From Thermoplasmata archaeon (GTDB taxonomy: Archaea > Thermoplasmatota > Thermoplasmata > JAGHBH01), in the NCBI GenBank assembly GCA_030673205.1, contig DAOVJP010000029.1:1-9899 (forward strand): 9,899 bases of DNA, read 5' to 3'. The position numbers and the translations under genes were made by a program. A model generated the notes under the pieces. The model did no database searches, was not told the DNA's origin, and worked only from the letters and a program-made list of their open reading frames with translations. This document shows, piece after piece, positions 1 to 5,634 of this stretch (within the stretch, counting starts at the first letter, position 1; each line of letters begins with the position of its first letter).

Positions 1-168
1 TCTTCAGAAGCGGCAGGTCACGCGCTCTCGGATCGGGAGGTGGAAGTGGCGGTAGGGCTCGTGGCAGTGGTGATATCGGTGGTCATAGCATTGTCCTTGA
101 AAAGGAAAGGAGCGAAGGTGGAAGTGGCGGTAGGGGAGAAGGAAGGAGGTGGGAAAGATGAACAATAA
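1..168 (+). CDS. C-terminal end of a membrane-anchored protein (5' partial)
   Basis: The first reading frame is open from the left edge to a TAA at 166-168 and gives 55 residues, so only the C-terminus is visible. It holds one clear hydrophobic segment (residues about 15-33, VAVGLVAVVISVVIALSL) followed at once by the basic stop-transfer cluster KRKGAK and a short charged, glycine-rich tail ending KDEQ. This is the layout of a secreted protein held by a C-terminal helix with a short cytosolic tail, the same topology as the proteins at 158-1078 and 5668-8043. Its last codons overlap the ATG of the next gene by 11 bp, and the Shine-Dalgarno of that gene lies inside this frame, so the two are probably co-transcribed. 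The family cannot be identified from so short a piece. The hexapeptide VEVAVG occurs on both sides of the hydrophobic core, encoded by a 20-bp exact repeat. Confidence 0.72.
   Translation, partial: SSEAAGHALSDREVEVAVGLVAVVISVVIALSLKRKGAKVEVAVGEKEGGGKDEQ
38..135 (+). repeat. 20-bp exact direct repeat, in frame, 78 bp apart
   Basis: The sequence AGGTGGAAGTGGCGGTAGGG occurs at 38-57 and again at 116-135. The offset of 78 bp is a multiple of three, so both copies encode VEVAVG in the partial gene. One copy opens the membrane helix and the other lies in the cytosolic tail. The intervening bases do not show a further tandem period that I can see. It may be a remnant of an in-frame duplication. Confidence 0.85.
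145..150 (+). promoter_or_regulatory. Shine-Dalgarno GGAGGT that decides the start at 158
   Basis: GGAGGT at 145-150 lies seven bases before the ATG at 158. It would overlap the alternative in-frame GTG at 149, so the ATG at 158 is the supported start. Confidence 0.75.
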
Positions 169-1078
169 AGCCTTCGTTCTATCCATAACCCTACTCCTCA
201 TGCTCTCCGCGCTCTTGGTTCCAGCCGCGCCAGCGGAGGGAGGGACGACAACGTCCAAGAGGCCGGTGGCCGAGCTCTTCGTCTATGTGGGCTGCCACTA
301 TTGCACGCATGCGGAGGATGCCATTCCCAAGGTGACAGCGACCACCGACGCGCTGGTCCTGGAATACCACCTATGGTCCGCGGATATCGCAGGGTGGAAC
401 ACCCCCGAGGGGGATGCGCTGGCAGAAGCCTATGGGATAACGGGAACGCCGGCTGTTATGGTGGACGGCGCGGTCAAACTACCGGGAGCAGATCCTTCTG
501 GCTACGGCTCCCAGGATCGCTTCACCGAATCCTGCGAGGACGCGTACATATCAGCGGTGAACGGGAGGCCGGACACGACACAAGCATCGTTGGAGACATC
601 CCTGGCCCGCACGAACGATGAGCTTAGCGCGGAGGCCGCGATAGGGATGGACGCGCTCTTCACGGATGGTCTGAAGCTTCGCTTTGTGGTATATGAGACC
701 CAGGCCACCTACGATGGCAGAACATATAGGAATGTCGTCCGGGCCATTCTGAGCCCCGAGGCCATAACGCAGCCAGGGGAATATTCCGTATACCGCAATT
801 TTTCCACGCCCTCCGACACTCAGAACGTGGATGCCTTGGGGATCGCGGTATTGCTCTACAGCTCTCTTACAGGAGAGGTGTTCCAATCCTCCGCATCCCT
901 CCTATCCTCTTCTCCCCCCTCCTCCGATCAACTAGACCCAGGCGCCGTGGGAGAGGACCAGCAGAACGCCATCCCTGCTCCCCGAGATGAACGTGAACTC
1001 CCCCTCTTGAACATCACTCTCGTCATGGCGGCCGTGGGCCTGGCAGTTGTCGTCGCCCTCCGCTGGAGAAAAGTTTAA
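158..1078 (+). CDS. Secreted, membrane-anchored thioredoxin-fold (Omp28-like) protein
   Basis: A 306-residue protein beginning at ATG 158, chosen over GTG 149 because of the strong Shine-Dalgarno at 145-150. Residues 1-27 form a signal peptide (basic start, long leucine-rich core, PAAPAEG around the cleavage site). Residues about 36-125 look like a thioredoxin fold: a strand (VAELFVYVG) runs into the redox motif C46-H-Y-C49, and YGITGTPAVMVDG supplies the expected cis-proline P98. A second, beta-rich domain at about 172-250 (LRFVVYETQATYDGRTYRNVVR) resembles the part that follows the thioredoxin fold in Omp28-related proteins. A low-complexity serine and proline stretch leads to a C-terminal helix at about 285-301 ending in RWRKV. 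I infer an extracytoplasmic thiol-disulfide oxidoreductase or a thiol-based chaperone. The substrate is unknown. A DsbA-like or generic thioredoxin assignment is the alternative. Confidence 0.85.
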   Translation: MNNKAFVLSITLLLMLSALLVPAAPAEGGTTTSKRPVAELFVYVGCHYCTHAEDAIPKVTATTDALVLEYHLWSADIAGWNTPEGDALAEAYGITGTPAVMVDGAVKLPGADPSGYGSQDRFTESCEDAYISAVNGRPDTTQASLETSLARTNDELSAEAAIGMDALFTDGLKLRFVVYETQATYDGRTYRNVVRAILSPEAITQPGEYSVYRNFSTPSDTQNVDALGIAVLLYSSLTGEVFQSSASLLSSSPPSSDQLDPGAVGEDQQNAIPAPRDERELPLLNITLVMAAVGLAVVVALRWRKV

Positions 1079-1080
1079 GA
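1072..1080 (+). promoter_or_regulatory. Archaeal TATA-like box for the PRC-barrel gene
   Basis: AGTTTAAGA is preceded by the purine-rich GGAGAAA, a plausible BRE. Its centre is 25 bp upstream of ATG 1101, so the predicted transcription start coincides with the start codon. The box overlaps the last codons and stop of the preceding gene. Confidence 0.55.
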
Positions 1081-1100
1081 ATGCTCCAGCCATAGGGCAT

Positions 1101-1391
1101 ATGGGATATCTGATGCTACAGGAGATCTCTGAGTTCATCGGTTTGCAGGTCTACACCAAAGAGGGTGTGTTCCTTGGAAATGTCAACAACGTAGTGTTGG
1201 ATGTGGATAGCAACAGGGTCGATGGGTTGTTCATCAGCGGCACCAACCCCTTGTTGGTCGAAGAATCCAAGAGCGTCAGTGTTCCATATCGATGGGTGCA
1301 GTCGGTGGCGGACATCGTTCTTCTGAGATATTTTCCAAAGAGGGTCACGGTGAGAAAGGAGCCCCCCCTCTCGGAAGACCTTCTGGAATAG
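1101..1391 (+). CDS. Small PRC-barrel domain protein (possible CdpB-like)
   Basis: A 96-residue protein made almost entirely of one PRC-barrel domain: ISEFIGLQVYTKEGVFLG is followed by NVVLDVDSNRVDGLFISG and then VPYRWVQSVADIVLLR, the usual order of beta strands in short archaeal PRC-barrel proteins. The frame is open further upstream (to 1047), but those codons lie inside the previous gene and across the TATA-like box, so ATG 1101 is preferred; ATG 1113 is a weaker alternative. No signal peptide or membrane segment is seen, so it should be cytosolic. In haloarchaea, short PRC-barrel proteins of this type (CdpB1, CdpB2) bind SepF in the division machinery. That role here is inference from the general fold and size. 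Other PRC-barrel proteins assist RNA processing (RimM) or photosynthetic complexes, which fit less well. Confidence 0.87.
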   Translation: MGYLMLQEISEFIGLQVYTKEGVFLGNVNNVVLDVDSNRVDGLFISGTNPLLVEESKSVSVPYRWVQSVADIVLLRYFPKRVTVRKEPPLSEDLLE

Positions 1392-1419
1392 GCCAATAGA
1401 TCGGCCGTGTAAAAACCGC

Positions 1420-1457
1420 CTAGCTCGTTAGCTAGACTTTTAAGGGCTAGATCCCTT
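1420..1457 (+). terminator. Two adjacent inverted repeats between the PRC-barrel and prenyltransferase genes
   Basis: CTAGCT-CGTT-AGCTAG (1420-1435) is a perfect 6-bp stem with a 4-base loop. It is followed by ACTTTTAAGGG and a second inverted repeat, AAGGG-CTAGAT-CCCTT (1442-1457). The tetranucleotide CTAG occurs three times in this 38-bp stretch. A hairpin followed by a short T run could terminate the PRC-barrel transcript, or the palindromes could be operators just upstream of the next promoter. The sequence does not decide between these. Confidence 0.35.
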
Positions 1458-1483
1458 GTGAGACCCAAGATCAATGTAGATGT

Positions 1484-1492
1484 CCTTTTTAA
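1484..1492 (+). promoter_or_regulatory. Archaeal TATA-like box for the prenyltransferase gene
   Basis: CCTTTTTAA is centred about 26 bp upstream of ATG 1516, which predicts a leaderless transcript. No Shine-Dalgarno precedes ATG 1516. A second T/A-rich box (CTTTTAAG, around 1436-1443) could serve a start about 25-30 bp further downstream, with translation from the in-frame ATG at 1480. Confidence 0.5.
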
Positions 1493-1515
1493 CGGGTAAG
1501 ACGTTACAAGAAACG

Positions 1516-2526
1516 ATGACACTGAGCAAGATACAGAAGTTTCGAGAGTACCTCAAGCTTTCCAGGATACCGGCCGCAGGCAGTGCCTGGCTGCTCATAT
1601 CCATAGGAGCCCTTGCTCAGGGCGGCACAGCGGTATCGTGGCACCATTTGCTCTATCTCTTCCCGCCTGCTGTGATGACATACGTGCTGGCCCTGGTCAT
1701 GAACGAGTATATCGATGTCGATGTTGACAGAGAGTCCAAGTCGCTGGCCACCAAGCCGCTGGTCGCAAGGACCGTTACCATGAGGGAGGCGGTCTGGATA
1801 TGCTGGCTATCAGGGATATTCGCTTTGATCTATATCTTTGCACTGTGGGGATGGGCAGCGGCGCTGTGGTACACCGTTTCGGTCGGGATGGGAGCCATGT
1901 ACAATCTGAACAGCAAGAAGCATTACTGGGTCGACTATTTCGAGGGGGTGTGGGCCGCCATGGTCTGCATGCTGGGAGGCATGACCATCACATCCAGCTC
2001 GCCCTGGGAACTGAGGCCACTGGTCTATGTGCTCTCGTTCATGTGGCTCATGCGACTGGCAATAGTCAACAGCATTGGAGGAGGAATGAAGGATCTGGAG
2101 AACGACCAGGCAGTACGGGCCAAGACCCTGCCGACCTGGTTCGGGGTGAAGATGGAGGGAAAAAGGATAATCTATACCGCTAGTTGGTGGGCTTATGAGG
2201 GGGTAACAGAAGGCGCCTTCGTGGCTGCCATAGTCCTGCCTGTATGCCTTGGATACTACGCTTTCAAGGAGCTGCAGATCGCTGTCATCGGTCTATTCAT
2301 GTTCGGCTGGCTCATTACACTTAGAGGCATAACCCCCAGGATATGGGAACGGGATTCCATAAAGAAAAACGCACTGGTCCACGAGATACTCAGCTTCGCG
2401 ATAATGGTGGCCATGGTGATAGGAGTAGCAGGCTGGCAAAAACCTGTGGCCATATTGGCAATACCGATCCTGTGGTTCATCGTTTTCGCCCGCATCGCCT
2501 ACGGCAAGAGCCTCCCCACGGTATAG
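1516..2526 (+). CDS. UbiA-family membrane prenyltransferase
   Basis: A 336-residue, very hydrophobic integral membrane protein with seven or more likely helices. The first aspartate-rich motif of the UbiA superfamily is N63-E-Y-I-D67-V-D-V-D71, here with NE in place of the usual ND. The second is D193-L-E-N-D197 followed by KTLPTWFG, matching the DxxxD...TLP signature. These loops bind the Mg-diphosphate of the prenyl donor. The N-terminal KLSRIPAAGSAWLL matches the start of many family members. ATG 1516 is preferred because a TATA-like box lies about 26 bp upstream; starting at 1480 would add 12 residues that do not look conserved. In archaea this family includes digeranylgeranylglyceryl phosphate synthase (ether lipids) and enzymes that prenylate aromatic rings. 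The exact acceptor cannot be read from the sequence, and the protein is somewhat longer than a typical archaeal lipid synthase. Confidence 0.88.
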   Translation: MTLSKIQKFREYLKLSRIPAAGSAWLLISIGALAQGGTAVSWHHLLYLFPPAVMTYVLALVMNEYIDVDVDRESKSLATKPLVARTVTMREAVWICWLSGIFALIYIFALWGWAAALWYTVSVGMGAMYNLNSKKHYWVDYFEGVWAAMVCMLGGMTITSSSPWELRPLVYVLSFMWLMRLAIVNSIGGGMKDLENDQAVRAKTLPTWFGVKMEGKRIIYTASWWAYEGVTEGAFVAAIVLPVCLGYYAFKELQIAVIGLFMFGWLITLRGITPRIWERDSIKKNALVHEILSFAIMVAMVIGVAGWQKPVAILAIPILWFIVFARIAYGKSLPTV

Positions 2527-2611
2527 AGAGTCCCACGCATCGGCCTGTCGTATGCCAGGATCGAGATCATCAAAAATTTGTAGGGTTGCACAATATGTCC
2601 AACGGGCCAAA

Positions 2612-2620
2612 AGATTAAAA
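2612..2620 (+). promoter_or_regulatory. Archaeal TATA-like box for the small zinc-finger gene
   Basis: AGATTAAAA is centred about 28 bp upstream of ATG 2645, and no Shine-Dalgarno precedes that ATG. This is consistent with a leaderless mRNA starting at or just before the start codon. Confidence 0.5.
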
Positions 2621-2644
2621 TCCTCGACACCCTTTTATGGTAGC

Positions 2645-2770
2645 ATGGGAGAGAAGTGTCCCGAGTGTTATGGGACCGGTATAGACCGGATGAAAAGTGG
2701 GTTTGTGACCGTTCCCTGCAAAAATTGCAAGGGGAAGGGAACGATGGAAGGCAACTCCGTGCCAGAATAG
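2645..2770 (+). CDS. 41-residue DnaJ-type zinc-finger protein
   Basis: The frame contains two CxxCxGxG motifs: C5-P-E-C8-Y-G-T-G and C25-K-N-C28-K-G-K-G, separated by 16 residues. This is the repeat of the DnaJ cysteine-rich domain, where pairs of such motifs form one zinc site. DnaJ has four motifs and two sites; this protein has one pair and nothing else, with no J domain or membrane segment. ATG 2645 is preferred to the longer frame from 2552 because the latter would translate the promoter region and add basic residues with no domain. The gene sits between ubiA-like and nrdG-like genes but has its own apparent promoter. Stand-alone proteins of this kind include anti-TRAP of Bacillus and many uncharacterised archaeal ones. 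I infer a zinc-binding protein that contacts RNA or protein; no specific role is supported. Confidence 0.78.
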   Translation: MGEKCPECYGTGIDRMKSGFVTVPCKNCKGKGTMEGNSVPE

Positions 2771-2780
2771 GGAGAGTAAG

Positions 2781-2788
2781 GTTTATTA
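2781..2788 (+). promoter_or_regulatory. Archaeal TATA-like box for the radical SAM activase gene
   Basis: GTTTATTA, preceded by the purine-rich GAGAGTAAG, is centred about 28 bp upstream of ATG 2813 and about 58 bp upstream of ATG 2843. The predicted transcription start near 2811 gives either a leaderless mRNA (start 2813) or a leader of about 32 bases (start 2843). Confidence 0.45.
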
Positions 2789-2829
2789 GGGGAAGAGGAA
2801 TATCGGTTGTGCATGGAAATAGCACATTC

Positions 2830-2835
2830 GGAGGT
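2830..2835 (+). promoter_or_regulatory. Shine-Dalgarno GGAGGT supporting the start at 2843
   Basis: GGAGGT lies seven bases before ATG 2843 and favours that codon over the upstream in-frame ATG 2813, for which there is no Shine-Dalgarno. Confidence 0.55.
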
Positions 2836-2842
2836 TCTTAGC

Positions 2843-3577
2843 ATGCCCAAAAACAATGAGGCTCAGCCGCGGAAAAGGTTGGTATTCAAAGGTTTCATTC
2901 CATCTTCATTAGTGGATTGGGACGGCAGGATCGTGTCCGTCCTATATGTCTCAGGCTGCAATTTCCGGTGCCCCTTCTGTCACAACAGTTCCCTCGTGTT
3001 GAAACCTGACGAAGTGGACACCATCCCATGGGATACGATAAAAGCTCATCTAACAGGCCACAAAGATTTTCTGGACGGCGCCTGCATAACTGGAGGAGAG
3101 CCGACACTGCATAGGGATCTGCCAGAGACCATGCGGGAGATAAGAGCGCTTGGCATGGGAATAAAACTGGACACCAATGGGACCAACCCGGATATGCTTG
3201 CCTCGATGATGGACGAAGGGCTCTTGGACTTCGTATCCATGGACATAAAAGCTCCGCTAGATCGCAGATATTCAGAGGTCGCCGGGGTAGACGTAGATCT
3301 GGATAAGATAAGAGAGAGCATAGGGCTATTGATGGAGGGCAGCGTGGGATATGAGTTCCGCACCACCGTGCTCCCAAGATTTCACAACGTCCGCATAATG
3401 GAGGAGTTGGTCGCCGCCATAGAAGGGGCGGAGATATATGCGATCCAGAATTTCGTCCCGAGGAACACATTGAACCCGGATTTCGAGAAGGAAAAACCCT
3501 TCTCGATCGACGAACTGGAGGAGTTGGCGAAGGTCGCCCGACCCCATTTCAAAACAGTATTGGTAAGAGGCATATGA
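2843..3577 (+). CDS. nrdG: Radical SAM anaerobic ribonucleotide reductase activating protein (NrdG type)
   Basis: A 244-residue cytosolic enzyme (254 if ATG 2813 is used). The N-terminal FKGFIPSSLVDWDGR followed by VLYVSGCNFRCPFCHN is typical of the NrdG2 subgroup. The CxxxCxxC cluster is C39, C43 and C46, which holds the [4Fe-4S] that cleaves S-adenosylmethionine. TGGEPT at 83-88 is the conserved GGE motif that contacts SAM. KLDTNGTNP and SMDIKAPLDRRY are further markers of this subgroup. Family members generate the glycyl radical on the class III (oxygen-sensitive) ribonucleotide reductase NrdD. No nrdD is visible in the window, so the partner must be elsewhere and the substrate is inferred from family resemblance; a pyruvate-formate-lyase-type activase is the alternative. 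The gene implies an anaerobic or facultative lifestyle. It converges with nep1, with a 35-bp gap and no obvious T-rich terminator. Confidence 0.88.
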   Translation: MPKNNEAQPRKRLVFKGFIPSSLVDWDGRIVSVLYVSGCNFRCPFCHNSSLVLKPDEVDTIPWDTIKAHLTGHKDFLDGACITGGEPTLHRDLPETMREIRALGMGIKLDTNGTNPDMLASMMDEGLLDFVSMDIKAPLDRRYSEVAGVDVDLDKIRESIGLLMEGSVGYEFRTTVLPRFHNVRIMEELVAAIEGAEIYAIQNFVPRNTLNPDFEKEKPFSIDELEELAKVARPHFKTVLVRGI

Positions 3578-3612
3578 AGACGTATGCAGGGGCCGTGGCA
3601 CCCACATAAGGT

Positions 3613-4308
3613 CTAGGCAGACCCCTCTCCACAACCCGTAAGGCCCGCGGCATTCTCATAGTTCACCAATATCTTGGAGACCACGGTCCACACCTTCATC
3701 AGGCCGAGATAGATGGATATGGTATCATCGACCATCTTAGACACCGGAGAGAGGAAGTCTCCCTCTGCGAAACCCCCAACGACAATGGTGACATCTCCTT
3801 TCTCCTTTTCTTCTTCAAAAAGCGGTTGCAGCGGTACGATAGGGGCGTCGGGATGAAAACATATCTTCTTCCCATCGATCTTCTTCAACAGCCCCTCCAG
3901 GTCCATCTTCTCCATGCGCAACAGCGGCTTGTCCTTGTTCGGAACAACTCTGTTCTGAAAAAGGGATTCCATCAACCCGAAGAAGCGGCTAGCGTTGTGT
4001 GGTATGCGCGTTTCTGGAGAGATATGTATCACCTCATCGTTCCTCGTATGCACCCAGACCCGTAAATGCCCTTCGATGTTGGCCGTGGAATCCTGGGCCA
4101 GCAGCAGGAAGAAATGAACGATGTCCGGCCTCCCCCTTCTCTCTCCGTCGGAAAGCCCTCGCAGGGCCTGACCGTGGAGGCCGGAATCCAGGAGTGTGAG
4201 GGCGGGTTTCTTGCCTCTCTTCTCCGCGTTCTTGCGCACGGCAGGATGCCCCATGATTTTTTCCGGGACGAGTTCCAACTCCGCGTCGGCCAACACCAGG
4301 TTGAGCAT
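3613..4308 (-). CDS. nep1: 16S rRNA pseudouridine N1-methyltransferase Nep1
   Basis: The 231-residue protein matches the Nep1/Emg1 family along its whole length. Key segments are LLDSGLH (39-45), GERRGRPDIVHFFLLLAQDS (55-74), ISPETRIPHNASRFFGLME (96-114), VVGGFAEGDF (176-185, part of the SAM-binding trefoil knot) and ISIYLGLMKVWTVVSKILV (197-215). Nep1 is a SPOUT-class enzyme that uses SAM to methylate N1 of a pseudouridine in the helix 35 loop of small-subunit rRNA, and it acts as a dimer in ribosome assembly. R101 and N105 lie in the conserved RNA-binding segment. The start at 4308 is supported by a GGAGG Shine-Dalgarno six bases upstream that adjoins the purP stop. It is the second gene of a purP-nep1 operon with an 11-bp gap. 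Confidence 0.95.
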   Translation of the reverse strand: MLNLVLADAELELVPEKIMGHPAVRKNAEKRGKKPALTLLDSGLHGQALRGLSDGERRGRPDIVHFFLLLAQDSTANIEGHLRVWVHTRNDEVIHISPETRIPHNASRFFGLMESLFQNRVVPNKDKPLLRMEKMDLEGLLKKIDGKKICFHPDAPIVPLQPLFEEEKEKGDVTIVVGGFAEGDFLSPVSKMVDDTISIYLGLMKVWTVVSKILVNYENAAGLTGCGEGSA

Positions 4309-4319
4309 TCCTCTCCTCC

Positions 4320-5390
4320 CTACGTGAATATCTCCGTTAGCAGCCCTCTCTCCGCGGCCTCTTTTATCTCTCTCCCTATCCTCCTCCCTGTGGACATCCC
4401 CGGCTCAACATAATCGCTGTATGGGGAGCCAGAGGGATATAGGTTGGTGCCAGCCACTATTCTGCTGCTGACCTCGAAGACCTTGAACTCCAATTTGTCC
4501 GTCACTATGCTCTCCAGGCAGAACGGGCCTAGCATCCCTCCGAACAGCTCGAGACTTTTCTCCACCACCGCCGCCCCCATCTGAAAGACCTTGGGCAGGA
4601 GGCTCTCCCGGATGACCAACGGCACGTTGCCAGTGACGACGAAGGATGGGAATATGCCCAGCCGTTTCAACTCCTCCTGTGCTCCGAGCTTGTACATCTC
4701 GTCGATATTCGTCTCATCCCTCCGATCCAGGCTTAGCATTTCCAACGTCCCTTTGCTGAGCTTGTACCCTTCTTCCCGTATTGGAGAATAGAAATAATGG
4801 AGGTAGTATCGTGTTCCCATCACATATTCTTGGATGGAATATCTCTCGTTCCAATCTATGCCCAATTTGAAATCGGAGTAGTCCTTCGCTATGAAGAAAC
4901 CCCGGCCTCCCTTGGCCCCATGGTACTTCACCAATACCGGTTTGTCGATATCCTTCGGGTCAGTTACCTTCTGAGGCATGGATATGCCCGCGCCCTCCAA
5001 CCACTCCCGCTCTTTCTCACGGTCACTCTCCCATTCCAACACCGCTCGGTTGCCGAATGTGGGCACCTTCAGTTCTTGGAACTGGGTCGCTCCGAGGTAT
5101 TCGACGAAGGAGCCGTGGGGAACGATTACAGCGTTGCGTGCCACCAACTCGTCCGCGAGGCCTGGGATATCCTGGTAGCTGTCCACGATCAAGAAATCGT
5201 CGGGTTTGGCCAGGGGAAAGGCGTCGTAGTGTCTCGGCTGCTCCTTCAGCGCTATGCCGAGGGTCTTGAAACCCTCCATGCGGGCGCCGTGGAATATCTG
5301 AAGGCTGGAATGGGAGCAGACGGTTGCAATAACAATGTCCTTTGGGTCGTATTCTTCCAAAAGGTGCTGCATCTTCTCTTTCGGGAACAT
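4320..5390 (-). CDS. purP: FAICAR synthetase PurP (ATP-grasp, formate-dependent)
   Basis: A 356-residue cytosolic enzyme, close to the usual PurP length of about 360. PurP converts AICAR to FAICAR with ATP and free formate, step nine of purine synthesis, in archaea that lack the folate-dependent PurH transformylase. Visible family features: VCSHSSLQIFHGAR (24-37), PHGSFVEYLG (91-100), FGNRAVLEWE (112-121), the ATP-grasp lysine and glycine-rich loop VKYHGAKGGRGFF (154-166), QEYVMGTRYYLHYFYSP (187-203), and FEVSSRIVAGTNLYPSGSPYS (305-325; quoted in part: SSRIVAGTNLYP). The frame is open to 5645, but the extra 85 residues are low-complexity arginine and glycine encoded by the repeat region and are not part of PurP. 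ATG 5390 is preferred because a TATA-like box lies about 25 bp upstream. It is the first gene of the operon with nep1. Confidence 0.95.
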   Translation of the reverse strand: MFPKEKMQHLLEEYDPKDIVIATVCSHSSLQIFHGARMEGFKTLGIALKEQPRHYDAFPLAKPDDFLIVDSYQDIPGLADELVARNAVIVPHGSFVEYLGATQFQELKVPTFGNRAVLEWESDREKEREWLEGAGISMPQKVTDPKDIDKPVLVKYHGAKGGRGFFIAKDYSDFKLGIDWNERYSIQEYVMGTRYYLHYFYSPIREEGYKLSKGTLEMLSLDRRDETNIDEMYKLGAQEELKRLGIFPSFVVTGNVPLVIRESLLPKVFQMGAAVVEKSLELFGGMLGPFCLESIVTDKLEFKVFEVSSRIVAGTNLYPSGSPYSDYVEPGMSTGRRIGREIKEAAERGLLTEIFT

Positions 5391-5410
5391 ATAGGGAGAT
5401 GGGCGTACAC

Positions 5411-5419
5411 TTCTTAACG
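5411..5419 (-). promoter_or_regulatory. Archaeal TATA-like box for purP-nep1
   Basis: On the minus strand CGTTAAGAA is preceded by GAAAGGAAAC, a plausible BRE. Its centre is 25 bp upstream of ATG 5390, and there is no Shine-Dalgarno before that ATG, consistent with a leaderless purP mRNA. Confidence 0.5.
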
Positions 5420-5453
5420 GTTTCCTTTCTCTGTCCTGCGATCTTTTCTCTCG

Positions 5454-5524
5454 TCTCTCTTTTCCTCCTCCTCCGTCCCCACAGGCTCCCGTGCCTCTTT
5501 CCCTCCTCCCTCTTCCCTTCCTCC
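5454..5524 (+). other. Pyrimidine-rich tract upstream of purP
   Basis: The plus strand carries an unbroken run of 21 pyrimidines at 5454-5474 and another of 31 at 5494-5524, so the minus strand reads purine-rich on the promoter-distal side of purP. The tract extends more loosely from about 5411 to 5560. No convincing protein is encoded here on either strand. Long polypurine-polypyrimidine runs can adopt unusual DNA structures or arise by slippage; neither is shown by the sequence alone. Confidence 0.6.
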
Positions 5525-5543
5525 GTCCCCACAGGCTCCCGTG
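5469..5543. repeat. 25-bp exact direct repeat with 50-bp period
   Basis: Bases 5469-5493 and 5519-5543 are identical over 25 bp; the core is CCCCACAGGCTCCCGTG. The similarity continues for a few bases on each side with mismatches (CTCTT at 5495-5499 and 5545-5549), so the real unit is probably near 50 bp. A weak, decayed likeness (ACAGGCCCC) appears at 5562-5570. The unit is not a multiple of three, which argues against a coding repeat. It lies between the divergent purP and the gene at 5668, roughly 50-155 bp upstream of purP. Confidence 0.85.
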
Positions 5544-5626
5544 TCTCTTCCCCGCCACTACACAGGCCCCAGCCCCTCCGTGGACTGTATCCCCCATACT
5601 ATGATTGTATCCATGCTTATCACAAA

Positions 5627-5634
5627 CCTTATTA
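5627..5634 (+). promoter_or_regulatory. Possible TATA-like box for the operon at 5668
   Basis: CCTTATTA is centred about 37 bp upstream of ATG 5668, which would place the transcription start near 5657 and leave a very short leader containing the GGTGA Shine-Dalgarno at 5658-5662. The match to an archaeal TATA box is modest. Confidence 0.35.

Noticed and set aside
1392..1515. tRNA or small RNA gene in the gap with hairpins
   Set aside because: There is no T-loop-like GTTCGAATC, no cloverleaf arrangement and no matching acceptor stem.
2595..2618. Seven-codon leaderless mini-ORF upstream of the zinc-finger gene (MSNGPKD)
   Set aside because: The A/T-rich stretch near 2575 is only about 20 bp upstream, the spacing is wrong for a TATA box, and a peptide this short cannot be supported.
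2895..3470. 191-residue open frame on the minus strand inside the radical SAM gene
   Set aside because: The plus-strand frame carries unmistakable CxxxCxxC and GGEPT motifs; the minus-strand frame is rich in Cys, Arg and Pro without any motif.
3578..3612. Terminator in the convergent gap between nrdG and nep1
   Set aside because: I see only a 4-bp GTGG/CCAC stem and no T run on either strand, which is not enough to call one.
4797..5417. 206-residue open frame on the plus strand inside purP
   Set aside because: It is antisense to a well-matched PurP and shows no recognisable domain or ribosome binding site.
5469..5543. CRISPR array
   Set aside because: There are only two exact copies, the spacer-like part between them is itself pyrimidine-rich and low in complexity, the repeat lacks a dyad, and no cas gene is near.
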